Origin: Desulfuromonas acetoxidans DSM 684
GTDB taxonomy: Bacteria; Desulfobacterota; Desulfuromonadia; Desulfuromonadales; Desulfuromonadaceae
Reading direction: 5' to 3'
NCBI RefSeq assembly: GCF_000167355.1
Contig: NZ_AAEW02000008.1
Coordinates: 62,001 to 126,000, forward strand
DNA length: 64,000 nt
Of this stretch, positions 23,617 to 32,992 are shown one piece after another. The notes under the pieces are model-generated. The model saw only the letters and a program-made list of their open reading frames with translations, did no database searches and was not told the DNA's origin. Numbering within the stretch: position 1 is the first letter of the stretch; every line of letters begins with the position of its first letter. Made by a program: the position numbers and the translations under genes.

Positions 23617-24813
23617 CTAACTCCAAAAACTCATCAACCCCAACGTACACACCAACAAAAACATCATCCGCAACACCTGCGCACTTACCGCCATAATCAA
23701 ACCAGGCCGCGGCCCGAGAATTGCCACATAGGTCGGCAGAGCATGGCGCAGTGTGCGCAGCGGTGCCGTGACCATGGAACCGAACAGGATGATGATTACC
23801 GCCTGCTGGGTGGTGATGGCACCAGAGTCGATGAAGTTGGCCGCGGCAATGGCGCCGTTGTAGAGGCTCAGCGCCTGCGCTGGAATCACCACCAGCGACT
23901 GCACCGGCAGAAAATCAAAGGTGAACAACCCCGGCATTTCCTGCGCCAGCCAGGCGAACGCGCCGTAATATTCCAGCCCGGCCATCACCACAAAGGTCGG
24001 GATCAGGTAGACGATCAACCGGGTCAGGGTGAAGCGCGAACGCTTCCACACCGTCGCCCAGAACGTGCCTCGTTTGCGGTGGCGCGGCTGATACGCGTCC
24101 GTCTCATCCACGACACGCACCTCGTGTTGCTCGCCGATGCCCAGACGCAGCACGATCAGGCGACTGACCAGCAGGGTCACGACGATCTGGGCGATAATGG
24201 CCACCACGCGTACGCCGAACAGGGCGGCAGTGGCTTCCCAGCCGAACGCCAGACCGATGGGCACGATAAAGGTGGGCAAGTGGGCAAACAACGACAGCGC
24301 CGACACCACGTAGATGGACGTGTACAACTCGCGGTTGCTGATCTGGCCGGTGTCGCGATGCGACGCCAGCATGCTGTTGGCCACGGCCCCGGACTGAAAC
24401 GCCATGAGAAACGCCGGTCCGGCCTCGCGCGATAAACGACCGAGGCCGGTGAGCGGCAGAGTCAGCACCGACAGCCAACGCACGCAGCCCGACACCTCCA
24501 GAGCCTGACCGATGAGCACACCGATGATGATGTAGGCCAGCAACTCAGCCAGCATCACCCCTTTGCGTGGCCAATAGGGCAGGTGACGTTTCCAGCGGGT
24601 GTAGGCCGACGATGTGGGGCGTTTCTTACGTTCGGCGGCCAGGGTTTTTCCGGTCTGACCTTCCGGTGTTGCACGGCGACTCTTTTCGACCTGGGCCGAT
24701 GGTGTGGTCGCTGTGGCAACGATCGCGCTGTGCTGCGACGGCGTTGCGGCCAACGTGTTGGCCGCGCACGTCAGCAGTGCGGCGCTGATCAGGATCAGAA
24801 CAAGCTGTCTCAC
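23617..24813 (-). CDS. Membrane protein with nucleoside-recognition (Gate) fold, candidate cobalt or corrinoid transporter
   Basis: A 398-residue inner-membrane protein. A signal-like helix (1-23) is followed by a hydrophilic Thr/Lys/Arg-rich stretch (25-80), then about eight membrane helices. The region GQALEVSGCVRWLSVLTLPLTGLGRLSREAGPAFL and the later FGSMVTAPLRTLRHALP segment resemble the nucleoside-recognition (Gate) domain family. The GTG start abuts the cbiK stop at 24814. Pairing with a cobaltochelatase inside a riboswitch-controlled cobalamin cluster suggests a cobalt or tetrapyrrole transport role. The substrate is not shown by any residue I can identify. Confidence 0.75.
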   Translation of the reverse strand: MRQLVLILISAALLTCAANTLAATPSQHSAIVATATTPSAQVEKSRRATPEGQTGKTLAAERKKRPTSSAYTRWKRHLPYWPRKGVMLAELLAYIIIGVLIGQALEVSGCVRWLSVLTLPLTGLGRLSREAGPAFLMAFQSGAVANSMLASHRDTGQISNRELYTSIYVVSALSLFAHLPTFIVPIGLAFGWEATAALFGVRVVAIIAQIVVTLLVSRLIVLRLGIGEQHEVRVVDETDAYQPRHRKRGTFWATVWKRSRFTLTRLIVYLIPTFVVMAGLEYYGAFAWLAQEMPGLFTFDFLPVQSLVVIPAQALSLYNGAIAAANFIDSGAITTQQAVIIILFGSMVTAPLRTLRHALPTYVAILGPRPGLIMAVSAQVLRMMFLLVCTLGLMSFWS

Positions 24814-25665
24814 TTAACGAGTTTCTCCGGTCAGTTCGGCCAGGGCGCGGTCGAGGTGATCAAAGTAGATCGCCAGAATGGCCGGATTCCAGCCGAGGGA
24901 GCGGCTGCAACTGGTCAACGGAGCCTGAATGATGTTTTTCCAGCTGTCCTCTTCGTCGCCGAGCACGTCGTTCATGATGTGATCGCCGGCAACGATCATC
25001 AGCGGCACAAAGTGCACCTGCGCAGGCTGGCGGGCTTTGACGGTTTCCAGGCTGGAAATTCCAGGCGTTCCCTCGACACTGGCCACGGTCAGCTTGGGAT
25101 AGCGCGCTTCGATGGCAGTGGCGAATTTTTCCAGTTGCACGTTGAATTCAGGATGGTGGTCGTTGCCGTGGGCAACCACAATGGTGTCTTGGTTGGCGTT
25201 GATCTCTGGGGCCAGGGCGGCGATGGTTGCTTCAATGTCGGCATTGCTGGTCATCAAGGCATCGCCGAATGCCACCTGCAGGCCTTCGGTGTCGGCTTTG
25301 AGGATGGAATGATGCTCCTGACCGGGAACCACGTGCAGGCTCTGGAATGCGATTTTGTCGACACCGCGTGCGCGCAGGTCGGCGACCACTTCGGCGACTG
25401 TGTGGGTGGTGATGCCGCGTTGTTTGAGTTTGTTGATGATGATCTGTGAGGTGAATGCCCACTGGATGTCGTCGTCGGGGTAGCGCTGGTGGGCCTGGGT
25501 GTCGATGAAGTCGAAGACTTTGCGGGCTTCGTCGACGGAGGTGCCGAAGGCGACTAGGACGATGGCTGGGCGTTCAGTGGAGCTGGATGGTGTGTTGGCG
25601 AATGTGGTGGACATGGTGCCTCCTATGAGTAGAACTATTGTTAATACGAGCAGTTGGATGCGCAT
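24814..25665 (-). CDS. cbiK: Sirohydrochlorin cobaltochelatase with signal peptide (CbiK type)
   Basis: A 283-residue class II chelatase that inserts Co2+ into sirohydrochlorin. It has IVLVAFGTSVDEARKVFDFI, SLHVVPGQEHH (active-site His) and FVPLMIVAGDHIMND (second metal-ligand His). Residues 1-23 (ending TTFA) are a signal peptide, so the enzyme should be periplasmic, like the CbiKP form known from Desulfovibrio. The start is the ATG at 25663-25665 with AAGGAG upstream. A longer reading to 25809 only translates the adjacent repeat. The rest of the pathway is cytoplasmic, so an exported chelatase in the main cluster is notable. The next gene is a permease. Confidence 0.9.
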   Translation of the reverse strand: MRIQLLVLTIVLLIGGTMSTTFANTPSSSTERPAIVLVAFGTSVDEARKVFDFIDTQAHQRYPDDDIQWAFTSQIIINKLKQRGITTHTVAEVVADLRARGVDKIAFQSLHVVPGQEHHSILKADTEGLQVAFGDALMTSNADIEATIAALAPEINANQDTIVVAHGNDHHPEFNVQLEKFATAIEARYPKLTVASVEGTPGISSLETVKARQPAQVHFVPLMIVAGDHIMNDVLGDEEDSWKNIIQAPLTSCSRSLGWNPAILAIYFDHLDRALAELTGETR

Positions 25666-25714
25666 TTTGTTTCTCCTTTTGTTTTTTGGCTTCAGGGTCG
25701 AGAGCTTAAGGTCC

Positions 25715-26435
25715 AGGTCGCCGGGACTCGCCCCGGCAGGCGACATCCTTTTGACTTGCCGCTCAAAAGGATGCAAAAACCGGCTGAACTTCTCCTGAAC
25801 CTGGACCAACCTGCACTGAGTCTGTTTCCGTTTTGCTACACGGATTCGGCTCGCCGCCCTTTAGGTCGGCGAATCGTGCAACTCATCAGCACTGGCGTAA
25901 AACGTTGATAACACTCTTTCGTCTTTCTTTATCTCTGGTGTGGCACCGACTAAACGGGTGGGGCGGTGCCCACCCTGCAGTAGCGTGTTATTTAGCACCT
26001 CAGTCCTCCCGTACAGCAGCGCCGAACCCAAGCTCGCAAAGAGAGGGAACCCGTAGGGCGCATTGGGGTTGTTATTGATCAGATGAACGAGAGCTGTTGC
26101 TTGAGATTTTTTGCGTCAGCAAGGCAGAGGAAGAAGCCATAGTAATTCTATGGCGACAACCGATAACGCCGCTGACGTGAAAAAGATCTGCAACAACTCC
26201 GTGAACTCTGATTGATGACTACCCCTTGGGAGTCGATTTTGCGCCACTTTTGTCGACGCAAAAGTGGCCCGACGTGCGGGCGCGGAAGCCCGCGTCACGT
26301 GCGTACCAACTATGCGAACGGTTGCTCTCTGCCAGCGCAAATGGTTCCAAAATGCGAACCACGAAAAACCAAGATCAAGGTCGCCGGGAGTCGCCCCGGC
26401 AGGCGACATCCTTTTGACTGGCCGCTCAAAAGGAT
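25715..26435. repeat. Long intergenic repeat module, copy 3 (A-B', then start of next A)
   Basis: A part at 25715-26030, then a B-related part at 26030-26370 that contains the hairpin CCACTTTTG-TCGACG-CAAAAGTGG. The first 55 bases of another A part follow at 26380-26435, up to the IS insertion point. It occupies the gap between cbiC and cbiK together with the IS and the continuation at 27675. No gene is present. Confidence 0.85.
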
Positions 26436-26443
26436 TGTAGTGG

Positions 26444-27343
26444 TCAACTATTTTTGGACACAGATATAAGTTCTTTTTCCGCTACAGCCGGAGCCATTCC
26501 TTTATTTCTTTGATGAGGTCTGCTCCAGTTGTAATAGTTCATAAAATAGTGCTCGATGTCGAGCTGTGCTTCTGCAAACGTTTGATAGCCACCTTTTGGC
26601 ATCCATTCGCTTTTGTAACTGCGAAACAAACGCTCCATTGGTGCATTATCCCAGCAATTTCCTCGCCGACTCATGCTCTGTTTCATCTGATAGCATCGAA
26701 GCTGGAGACAGAACAAATCACTGCCATATTGTTGTCCCTGGTCTGTGTGAACCAAAACCCCAGTTGGCTTTTTCCTTGTCCGATAAGCGTTTTTGACAGC
26801 GTTAACTGCAAGTTGTGCGTCACAGTTTTCTGATAAGCTCAACCCAACAACACGCCGAGTGTAAAGATCTAATACCGCAGCGACATAAATCCACCGTTTT
26901 CCAACTCGAACATAGGTAATATCACTACACCATGTCTGGTTTTTCCTCTTCGCATCAAAATCCCGATTCAACAGGTTCGGAATCTTTGGATGTTCTACTT
27001 TGGCAACTCTGTACAAACGTGGTTTAGGTTGTTTACTGAATAAGCTCGCCTCACGCATCAGACGACGTACTTTGAAACGTCCTATGGTGATGCCTTCACT
27101 GCGTAACATGTTGGTAAGACTGCGGCTTCCAGCTGAATAACGACTTTTATTGAACAACTCCTTGATCCGAATACGTAACTTGATGCGTTCAGTATCTGGA
27201 TGAGCTCGACGATTCAAATAGGCATAGTAGCTAGAACGCGAAACATCAAAAAGACGGCAAAGGACACAAACGCAGTCATGCTCTCTCAATGTACTGATCA
27301 ACTCAAACGAAGCTTGTCTTCCGACATTAAGAGAGCGGTAGCC
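26444..27343 (-). CDS. IS3-family transposase OrfB (DDE integrase, by -1 frameshift)
   Basis: The catalytic part of the transposase, expressed as an OrfAB fusion. The junction is the A AAA AAG site at 27349-27343, after which the chain reads KKGYRSLNVGRQASFEL. The catalytic triad is visible: first Asp in WCSDITYVRVG, second Asp in VLVHTDQGQQYGS, and Glu in MERLFRSYKSEW within the SRRGNCWDNAPMERLF signature of IS3-family enzymes. The frame is open beyond the junction to 27562 but has no start of its own. The gene is intact, so the IS should be active. Confidence 0.9.
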   Translation of the reverse strand, partial: GYRSLNVGRQASFELISTLREHDCVCVLCRLFDVSRSSYYAYLNRRAHPDTERIKLRIRIKELFNKSRYSAGSRSLTNMLRSEGITIGRFKVRRLMREASLFSKQPKPRLYRVAKVEHPKIPNLLNRDFDAKRKNQTWCSDITYVRVGKRWIYVAAVLDLYTRRVVGLSLSENCDAQLAVNAVKNAYRTRKKPTGVLVHTDQGQQYGSDLFCLQLRCYQMKQSMSRRGNCWDNAPMERLFRSYKSEWMPKGGYQTFAEAQLDIEHYFMNYYNWSRPHQRNKGMAPAVAEKELISVSKNS

Positions 27344-27600
27344 TTTTTTAGGATTTGCTTCTCTTTCTCCAGACGACGAATATGGGCTTCGAGTTCCTGG
27401 ATACGCTTTTTGTCCTCTGTAAGGGCTGGAGTTTCCGGTGTCGTCCCAGCTCGTTCCTGTTTGAGCTGCTTTACCCAACGACGCATGGCCGTTTCTCCAA
27501 CATCCATAACTCGGGCAGCATCTGGGACACTGTATCCCTGATCCAAAACAAGGCTGGCACATTCAACCTTGAATTCATTTGTGAATATTTTTCTTCCCAT
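27298..27600 (-). CDS. IS3-family transposase OrfA
   Basis: A 100-residue protein with an N-terminal helix-turn-helix (KIFTNEFKVECASLVLDQGY, then VPDAARVMDVGETAMRRWV) and a C-terminal leucine zipper-like region (IQELEAHIRRLEKEKQILKKATALL). It binds the IS ends. The slippery heptamer A AAA AAG at 27349-27343 lies in the ILKKA codons and shifts ribosomes by -1 into OrfB. Confidence 0.9.
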   Translation of the reverse strand: MGRKIFTNEFKVECASLVLDQGYSVPDAARVMDVGETAMRRWVKQLKQERAGTTPETPALTEDKKRIQELEAHIRRLEKEKQILKKATALLMSEDKLRLS

Positions 27601-27674
27601 AGTCCTTAGACCCCTTTCTCGTTTAGGTGGATGTTACCACCTTTGTGGGTGTCCAAGTTTAGTAGACCACTACA

Positions 27675-27979
27675 GATGCAAAAACCGGCTTGAACTTCTC
27701 CTGAACCTGGACCCACCTACACTGAGTCTGTTTCCGATGTGCTACACGGATTCGGCTCGCCGCCCTTTAGGTCGGCGAATCGTGCAACTCATCATTTTTG
27801 GCGTAAAACGTTGATAACACTCTCTCGCCTTTCTTTATCTCTGGTGTGGCACCGATTTAACGGGCGGGACGGTGCCCGCCCTTCGGTTGTCTGTTATTTA
27901 GCAACTAATCCCTTCCGTTCAGCAGCACCGAGCGCAGTGAATGTCACCGCGATGAACCCCGCTAAAGCAACTGACCTGA
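27675..27979. repeat. Long intergenic repeat module, rest of the A part split by the IS
   Basis: This continues the A part broken at 26435. It begins GATGCAAAAACCGGC and has the same constant stretch AAAACGTTGATAACACTCTCTC and the GGGCGGGACGGTGCCCGCCC hairpin. It ends just beyond the cbiC stop. No gene is present. Confidence 0.85.
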
Positions 27980-28672
27980 TCAATCCCCCACCAACCCACA
28001 CAACGCATGCAAACAAGCCACCGCCAACGGACTCCCACCCCGCCGCCCATCAATGACAATGTAGGGCACGCCAGTGGTCTGCAACTCCTCCTTGCTCTCC
28101 AACACATGCACAAATCCCACGGGCATACCGATCACCAGCGCCGGGCGCAGTCCCTGTTCGAGGATCAGACGGTTGATCTCCAGCAGCGCCACCGGGGCAT
28201 TGCCGATGAGGATGATGCTGCCGTCGAGCTGGGCGGCGGCCTTGCGCACGGCGAACAGCGAGCGTGGTAGTCCGCTGTCTTTGGCCTGCACGGCGACATC
28301 AGTGTCGGCGACGTGACACAGGATGCTGTCGCGCTGATAGCCGGGATGGATCTGTTGCAGCCGCGCCACGGACAGGCCGGAGCGGATCATGTTGCTGTCG
28401 GCGTAAATGGTCGCCCCGCGTTGCAGGGCTGCGGCGCAGGAACTGAACGCGTCGTCACTGAACCTGATCTGTTCGGCGAGGCTGAAATCGGCGGTGGTGT
28501 GAATCAGGCGGCGTACCACCTGCCACTGCGCGTTCGTAAAACCGCTACGATCCGCCTCGGCGTCGATGGCGGCAAACGAGCGGCGTTCGATCTCCGCGCC
28601 GCTGACCGGCTGGTCATAGAGATCGTAGATCAACGGTCGCGTGGGTGGTGTCGGGTCTTGAGTTGATGTCAT
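27980..28672 (-). CDS. cbiC: Cobalt-precorrin-8 methylmutase
   Basis: A 230-residue enzyme that moves the C11 methyl group to C12, giving cobyrinate. Family signatures are RRLIHTTADFSLAEQIRF (with the catalytic His), IYADSNMIRSGL, ILIGNAPVALLEINRL and VIGMPVGFVHVLESKEEL, ending in YIVIDGRRGGSPLAVACLHAL. It overlaps cbiB by 4 bases and ends the block cobS, cobD-cbiP, cbiB, cbiC. The stop is followed by the repeat and IS gap. Confidence 0.95.
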   Translation of the reverse strand: MTSTQDPTPPTRPLIYDLYDQPVSGAEIERRSFAAIDAEADRSGFTNAQWQVVRRLIHTTADFSLAEQIRFSDDAFSSCAAALQRGATIYADSNMIRSGLSVARLQQIHPGYQRDSILCHVADTDVAVQAKDSGLPRSLFAVRKAAAQLDGSIILIGNAPVALLEINRLILEQGLRPALVIGMPVGFVHVLESKEELQTTGVPYIVIDGRRGGSPLAVACLHALCGLVGD

Positions 28673-29643
28673 GGGGTAAAACTCCCGTTAAAAAAGGCGA
28701 TAAAAGCACTGCGGCTGATTAAACCGCCCACGGTAATCAGGGCGGTGGTCCAGAACATCAGACGCAACCCCGCACCGATATGCTGCGCGGTCAAGGTTTG
28801 GTCGGCGTCGCCCAGATAAGGGCGAAATGACGGTTGGCCAAAATAACGGTTTTCGCCGCCGAGGCGCACATGCAGCGCTCCGGCTACGGCCGCCTCGATC
28901 TGACCGCCGTTGGGGCTGGGGTGGTTGTGGCGGTCACGGAGCAGGATGCGCCAGGCGTTGTGGCCATCACGTCCGGCCAGCACTGCCGCCGGAATGGTCA
29001 GCAATGCGGTGAGCCGAGCCGGGATGAAATTGGCGGCATCGTCGAGACGCGCGGCAGCACGACCAAAATGGAGGTAGCGCTCGGTTTTGTAGCCGAAGGT
29101 GGAATCGAGGGTGTTGATGGCCTTGTAGGTCATGGCTGCCACCGGTCCGCCGACCACGGCGAACAGCAGCGGTGCGGTGACGCCGTCCACGGTGTTTTCC
29201 GCCACACTTTCGACGGTGGCACGGCTGATTTCCGCCTCGTTCAACTGTTCGGTATCGCGTCCCACCAGGCGCGCCAGTTGGGCGCGGGCCGTGGTCAGAT
29301 CGCCCTGTTGCAATGGGAGCTGCACGGCGCGGGCATGATCGCTGAGGCTGCGTGTCGCCAAGGTGGTGTAGAGGACGAGGATGGAAACCAGGTCGCCAAG
29401 GCGCGGGTGGATTGCTGCCGCGCCATACACCACAGCAGCGCTGAGCAGGGCGGTGCCGCCGACCATGACCATGACGGCGACCAGCCCGGCGCGAAAGCCG
29501 TCATCCAGCCGGCGGCGCAGCGGAGCTTCCACGGCCAGGGCAGCGTGACCGATGGCCTGCACCGGGTGGGGCAACCAGCGGGGATCACCACACAGGGCGT
29601 CGAGGGCCAGGGCGGCCAACAGATGCATCCACAGTGGTATCAC
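28669..29643 (-). CDS. cbiB: Adenosylcobinamide-phosphate synthase
   Basis: A 324-residue integral membrane protein that attaches aminopropanol phosphate to adenosylcobyric acid. It has [20 protein letters not shown] at the N-terminus, [58 protein letters not shown] and the C-terminal [20 protein letters not shown]. All are CbiB/CobD hallmarks. It has about five membrane helices. It overlaps both neighbours by 4 bases. Its substrates come from the CobD and CbiP halves of the fusion encoded just upstream. Confidence 0.95.
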   Translation of the reverse strand: MIPLWMHLLAALALDALCGDPRWLPHPVQAIGHAALAVEAPLRRRLDDGFRAGLVAVMVMVGGTALLSAAVVYGAAAIHPRLGDLVSILVLYTTLATRSLSDHARAVQLPLQQGDLTTARAQLARLVGRDTEQLNEAEISRATVESVAENTVDGVTAPLLFAVVGGPVAAMTYKAINTLDSTFGYKTERYLHFGRAAARLDDAANFIPARLTALLTIPAAVLAGRDGHNAWRILLRDRHNHPSPNGGQIEAAVAGALHVRLGGENRYFGQPSFRPYLGDADQTLTAQHIGAGLRLMFWTTALITVGGLISRSAFIAFFNGSFTP

Positions 29644-32237
29644 AGGCCGATCCTCCGATACAGGGCGTCCATGTCGAGGGCGTCGCGCACCGTGTCAGCG
29701 AGGCGGTCAAAGGCCGGTTCCAGATCGTAACAGGCACGGATGCGACCATCGCACGGCCAGCCGCGCCGCTGTCGCAGGCGGTCGATGAACCAGCGGCGGA
29801 ACGGATCGGCATCGAACAGACCGTGCAAATAAGTGCCCCATACCCGGCCGTCGCGCATGGCCCCACCGATCAGCTCCCCGGCGGCGTTGTAGGCCAGCGG
29901 TTGCAGACCGTCAGCGGTCGTATGACCGTGGTGGATCTCGTAGCCGACCAATTCATGGCCTGAAGGGAGATGCTGGCAGCGGGTTTGCAGCGTGGTTTTG
30001 TCCGGCTCCAGGCAGGTATCGAGGGGCAGCAGACCGAGGCCCGCCAGAGGCTCCTTGCTGCCTTCGATGGCATGGGGATCGCGCAGGGTGGTGCCGAGCA
30101 TCTGGAAGCCGCCGCAGATGCCGACGATCTCGCAGCGCTCGTCATCGGCCAGTTGCAAAAGCCTGTTTGCCAGGCCGCTGTGGCGCAGATGGATCAGATC
30201 GGCAGCGACATTCTTGCTGCCGGGCAGGATCACCGCGTCCGGGCGGCCCAACTGGTCGGCGTGGCGCACCACGCGCACCCGCACATCCGGCTCAATGGTC
30301 AGGGCATCAATGTCGGTAAAGTTGGAGATATGTGGCAGGTCGATGATCGCGATGTCGAGGCCGTCTTCCGTTATTGCATCCGCTGCGGTATGGAGCGTGC
30401 CCTGCTTGAACGACACCGAGTCCTCTTCGGGCAGACCGAGGCGATCGAGATAGGGGACCACACCGAGCACCGGTTTGCCGCTATGGCGCAGGGTGGCGTC
30501 GAGGGCGCTGCCGAGCAGGGTGACATCACCGCGAAAACGGTTGATGACGAACCCGGCTACCTGATGGCGCTCCGCTTCGTTGAGCAGTTCCATGGTGCCG
30601 ACGAACGAGGCGAACACGCCGCCGCGGTCGATATCGCCCACCAGCAGGACTGGGGCGTCGGCGTAACGGGCCATGTTCATGTTGACGATGTCACCGGATT
30701 TGAGGTTGATTTCGGCCGGGCTGCCCGCGCCTTCGAGTACCATCACCTGATGCTCGGCGGCCAGGCTGTCGTAGCTGCGTTTGACCTGTTCGAAGATGTC
30801 GCGCTTTTGTTCGGCATAGGCGCGAAAATGCAGTGAGCCGACTGCCTTGCCGAGGACAATGATCTGCGAGCCGGTGTCGCTGTTGGGCTTGAGCAGCACC
30901 GGGTTCATGCGCACGTCCGGGTCGAGGCGACAGGCCTGGGCCTGCATCACCTGGGCGCGGCCCATCTCGCCGCCGTCGCGGGTGACGAAGGAGTTGAGCG
31001 ACATGTTCTGTGCTTTGAACGGTGCCACATCAAAGCCGTCCTGATAGAGGATGCGGCACAGGGCAGCGGTAAGGACACTCTTGCCGGCATTGGAGCCGGT
31101 GCCCTGGAACATGATGGCCGGAGTCTTGCGACGTTGCGGCGTGGCCCGGCGCGGGGCGAGCAGGCCGGTCAGCACCTGTTCGAGCCGTTGCTGCTCTGCG
31201 GCTGGACGCACGGCCACGCGGAAGTAGCGGGTGTCGAGTCCGGCAAAGTTATCGCAGGCGCGTAGGGCGATGCCCTGCTGCAGGGCCTGCTCCGTCAGGT
31301 GCCCGGCAGTGAACCGGGGATGATCGAGACGGCAGAGCAGAAAGTTGGCGTTACCGGGGAACACGCTGACGCCCGGCAGTTGTGCCAACATCTCGGCCAG
31401 TGCCTGGCGTTGCTCGCGGACAAAGGCGCGGCTGCGTTGGCGGTAGTCGTCGTCGGCCAGGGCGGCTTGGCCCACCTCCTGTGCCAGGGTGTTGACACTC
31501 CACAACGGTTGCAGACGGCGACAACGCGCCATGAGCTCGGCATTGCCGAGGGCGATGCCGAGGCGCAATCCGGCGATGGCGTAGGTCTTGGTCAGCGATT
31601 GTAAAACGATGGCGTTGTCCGGTCGCTCATGGCCGAGACTGGCGGGCGCATCGCTGAGATCGAGGAACGATTCGTCGATGAGGAATGTTGTGTGGGGATG
31701 TCGTCGAACCAAGCCGCGTAGCTCTTCCTCGGCCAGTTGGCTTCCGGTGGGGTTATTGGGCTGGCCGAGGATCACCAGCGTGTCGGCGGCGCGACCTTCA
31801 TCCAGACACGTTTCCAGGGTCTCCAACTCCAGTGCAAAGCCGTTGCTTTCGGTTAAGGCAATGGACTCGACGTTCATGCCGTGGAGGCGAGCGACTTCGT
31901 CATAATCGGCATAGCTCGGCACCGGCACCACCAACCGCGTTTTGGCCAGACCGCGGATCAGCAGATGGAGCAGTTCGCTGGCACCGTTGCCGATCAGCAC
32001 CTGATCCGGGGTGGTGGTAAAGTGCTCGGCCACGGTCTGGGTCAGGGCGCTACAGTGTGGATCGGGGTAGTGAACCAGGTCGCTGATGTGGGCGCTGATC
32101 AGCGGGCGCAGCCATTCCGGCGGCCCCAGCGGGTTGAGATTGGCGGAAAAATCCACCAGCGTGTCCGTGCCGCTGCGTTGCCGCAATTGGCTGAGGTTGC
32201 CGCCGTGCTGGTGGCGGGGAGGCTGGTTCAACGTCAT
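29640..32237 (-). CDS. Fusion: threonine-phosphate decarboxylase (CobD) / cobyric acid synthase (CbiP)
   Basis: An 865-residue two-enzyme protein. Residues 1-365 are a PLP aminotransferase-fold L-threonine-O-3-phosphate decarboxylase. It has [39 protein letters not shown] and the PLP lysine in [16 protein letters not shown]. Residues 375-865 are cobyric acid synthase: P-loop [50 protein letters not shown] and a glutaminase domain with Cys in [12 protein letters not shown] and His in YEIHHGHT. The halves make the two substrates that CbiB joins. The gene overlaps cobS and cbiB by 4 bases. Confidence 0.93.
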   Translation of the reverse strand: MTLNQPPRHQHGGNLSQLRQRSGTDTLVDFSANLNPLGPPEWLRPLISAHISDLVHYPDPHCSALTQTVAEHFTTTPDQVLIGNGASELLHLLIRGLAKTRLVVPVPSYADYDEVARLHGMNVESIALTESNGFALELETLETCLDEGRAADTLVILGQPNNPTGSQLAEEELRGLVRRHPHTTFLIDESFLDLSDAPASLGHERPDNAIVLQSLTKTYAIAGLRLGIALGNAELMARCRRLQPLWSVNTLAQEVGQAALADDDYRQRSRAFVREQRQALAEMLAQLPGVSVFPGNANFLLCRLDHPRFTAGHLTEQALQQGIALRACDNFAGLDTRYFRVAVRPAAEQQRLEQVLTGLLAPRRATPQRRKTPAIMFQGTGSNAGKSVLTAALCRILYQDGFDVAPFKAQNMSLNSFVTRDGGEMGRAQVMQAQACRLDPDVRMNPVLLKPNSDTGSQIIVLGKAVGSLHFRAYAEQKRDIFEQVKRSYDSLAAEHQVMVLEGAGSPAEINLKSGDIVNMNMARYADAPVLLVGDIDRGGVFASFVGTMELLNEAERHQVAGFVINRFRGDVTLLGSALDATLRHSGKPVLGVVPYLDRLGLPEEDSVSFKQGTLHTAADAITEDGLDIAIIDLPHISNFTDIDALTIEPDVRVRVVRHADQLGRPDAVILPGSKNVAADLIHLRHSGLANRLLQLADDERCEIVGICGGFQMLGTTLRDPHAIEGSKEPLAGLGLLPLDTCLEPDKTTLQTRCQHLPSGHELVGYEIHHGHTTADGLQPLAYNAAGELIGGAMRDGRVWGTYLHGLFDADPFRRWFIDRLRQRRGWPCDGRIRACYDLEPAFDRLADTVRDALDMDALYRRIGL

Positions 32238-32992
32238 GACAACCCTCCATGGGGCAGTACCAGCACCGCCGCAATCAGCGTGACCAGTTCGGCCAACTCA
32301 CAGGTCGCGCCAAGGGTGTCGCCGGTGAAACCGCCGATCTTGCCGCGGCAGTAACGGCCGAACAGCAGCGTGGCCAGCAGAACCAGGGCGGCGATGATCA
32401 AACCGCGTCCCTGCAGCATCATCAGGGCGGTTACCAGCAACAGCGAAACGGCCAGCCAGGCGTGACGTGGCTCGGCTTGCTGGTGGGACAGGGTGGCCAG
32501 TCCGCCGGGGCGGGCGTAGGGCAGACTGACCAGCGGCAATACCAGGGCGACGCGTCCGGCCAGAGGCGTGAGCAGGATCACCGGCCAGCGGGCCTCGCTG
32601 GCCAGCGAGGCGAGGGCGGCAAATTTAATCAGCAGCAATCCGGTCAGCGTTAGAGCGCCCATGGCGCCGACGCGGCTGTCTTTCATGATGGTGAGCATGG
32701 TGTCGCGGTCGCGCGAGCTCATAAAGGCGTCGGCACTGTCGGCCACGCCGTCGATATGCAGCCCGCCGCTAACGGCGATCAACGCGATCACCAGCAGCGC
32801 GCTGGACAGCAGGGTCCCCGGGATCGTGGCGCACAACAGGTGATCGAGAAGCGCCATGACCGCACCGATGAGCAGGCCGACCACGGCATACCAGTCGAGG
32901 CTGCGCGATAGCGCGGTTTTGTCGCCACACCAAGTGGGCGGGACACGCACGATGGTGAGGAAGCTGAGGGCGGAAAAAAATGGTTGCAGCAT
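32234..32992 (-). CDS. cobS: Adenosylcobinamide-GDP ribazoletransferase (cobalamin synthase)
   Basis: A 252-residue integral membrane enzyme that joins adenosylcobinamide-GDP to the alpha-ribazole unit. The family signatures are [14 protein letters not shown] at the N-terminus, [16 protein letters not shown] with the acidic metal-binding residues, and [15 protein letters not shown]. The C-terminal [21 protein letters not shown] is the second active-site signature. The ATG at 32990-32992 begins the conserved region; a longer reading to 33109 only translates repeat DNA. It is the first gene of its block and follows a long repeat. Confidence 0.94.
   Translation of the reverse strand: MLQPFFSALSFLTIVRVPPTWCGDKTALSRSLDWYAVVGLLIGAVMALLDHLLCATIPGTLLSSALLVIALIAVSGGLHIDGVADSADAFMSSRDRDTMLTIMKDSRVGAMGALTLTGLLLIKFAALASLASEARWPVILLTPLAGRVALVLPLVSLPYARPGGLATLSHQQAEPRHAWLAVSLLLVTALMMLQGRGLIIAALVLLATLLFGRYCRGKIGGFTGDTLGATCELAELVTLIAAVLVLPHGGLS

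Larger units (their letters stand above)
26436..27674 (-). mobile_element. Complete IS3-family insertion sequence
   Basis: A 1,239-base element with terminal inverted repeats starting TGTAGTGGTC at both ends and a 3-base target duplication GAT (26433-26435 and 27675-27677). It encodes overlapping OrfA and OrfB joined by a programmed frameshift. It is inserted inside an A part of the intergenic repeat between cbiC and cbiK. Because it lies in the cobalamin cluster in the same direction as transcription, it may reduce expression of the genes beyond it. Confidence 0.92.
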
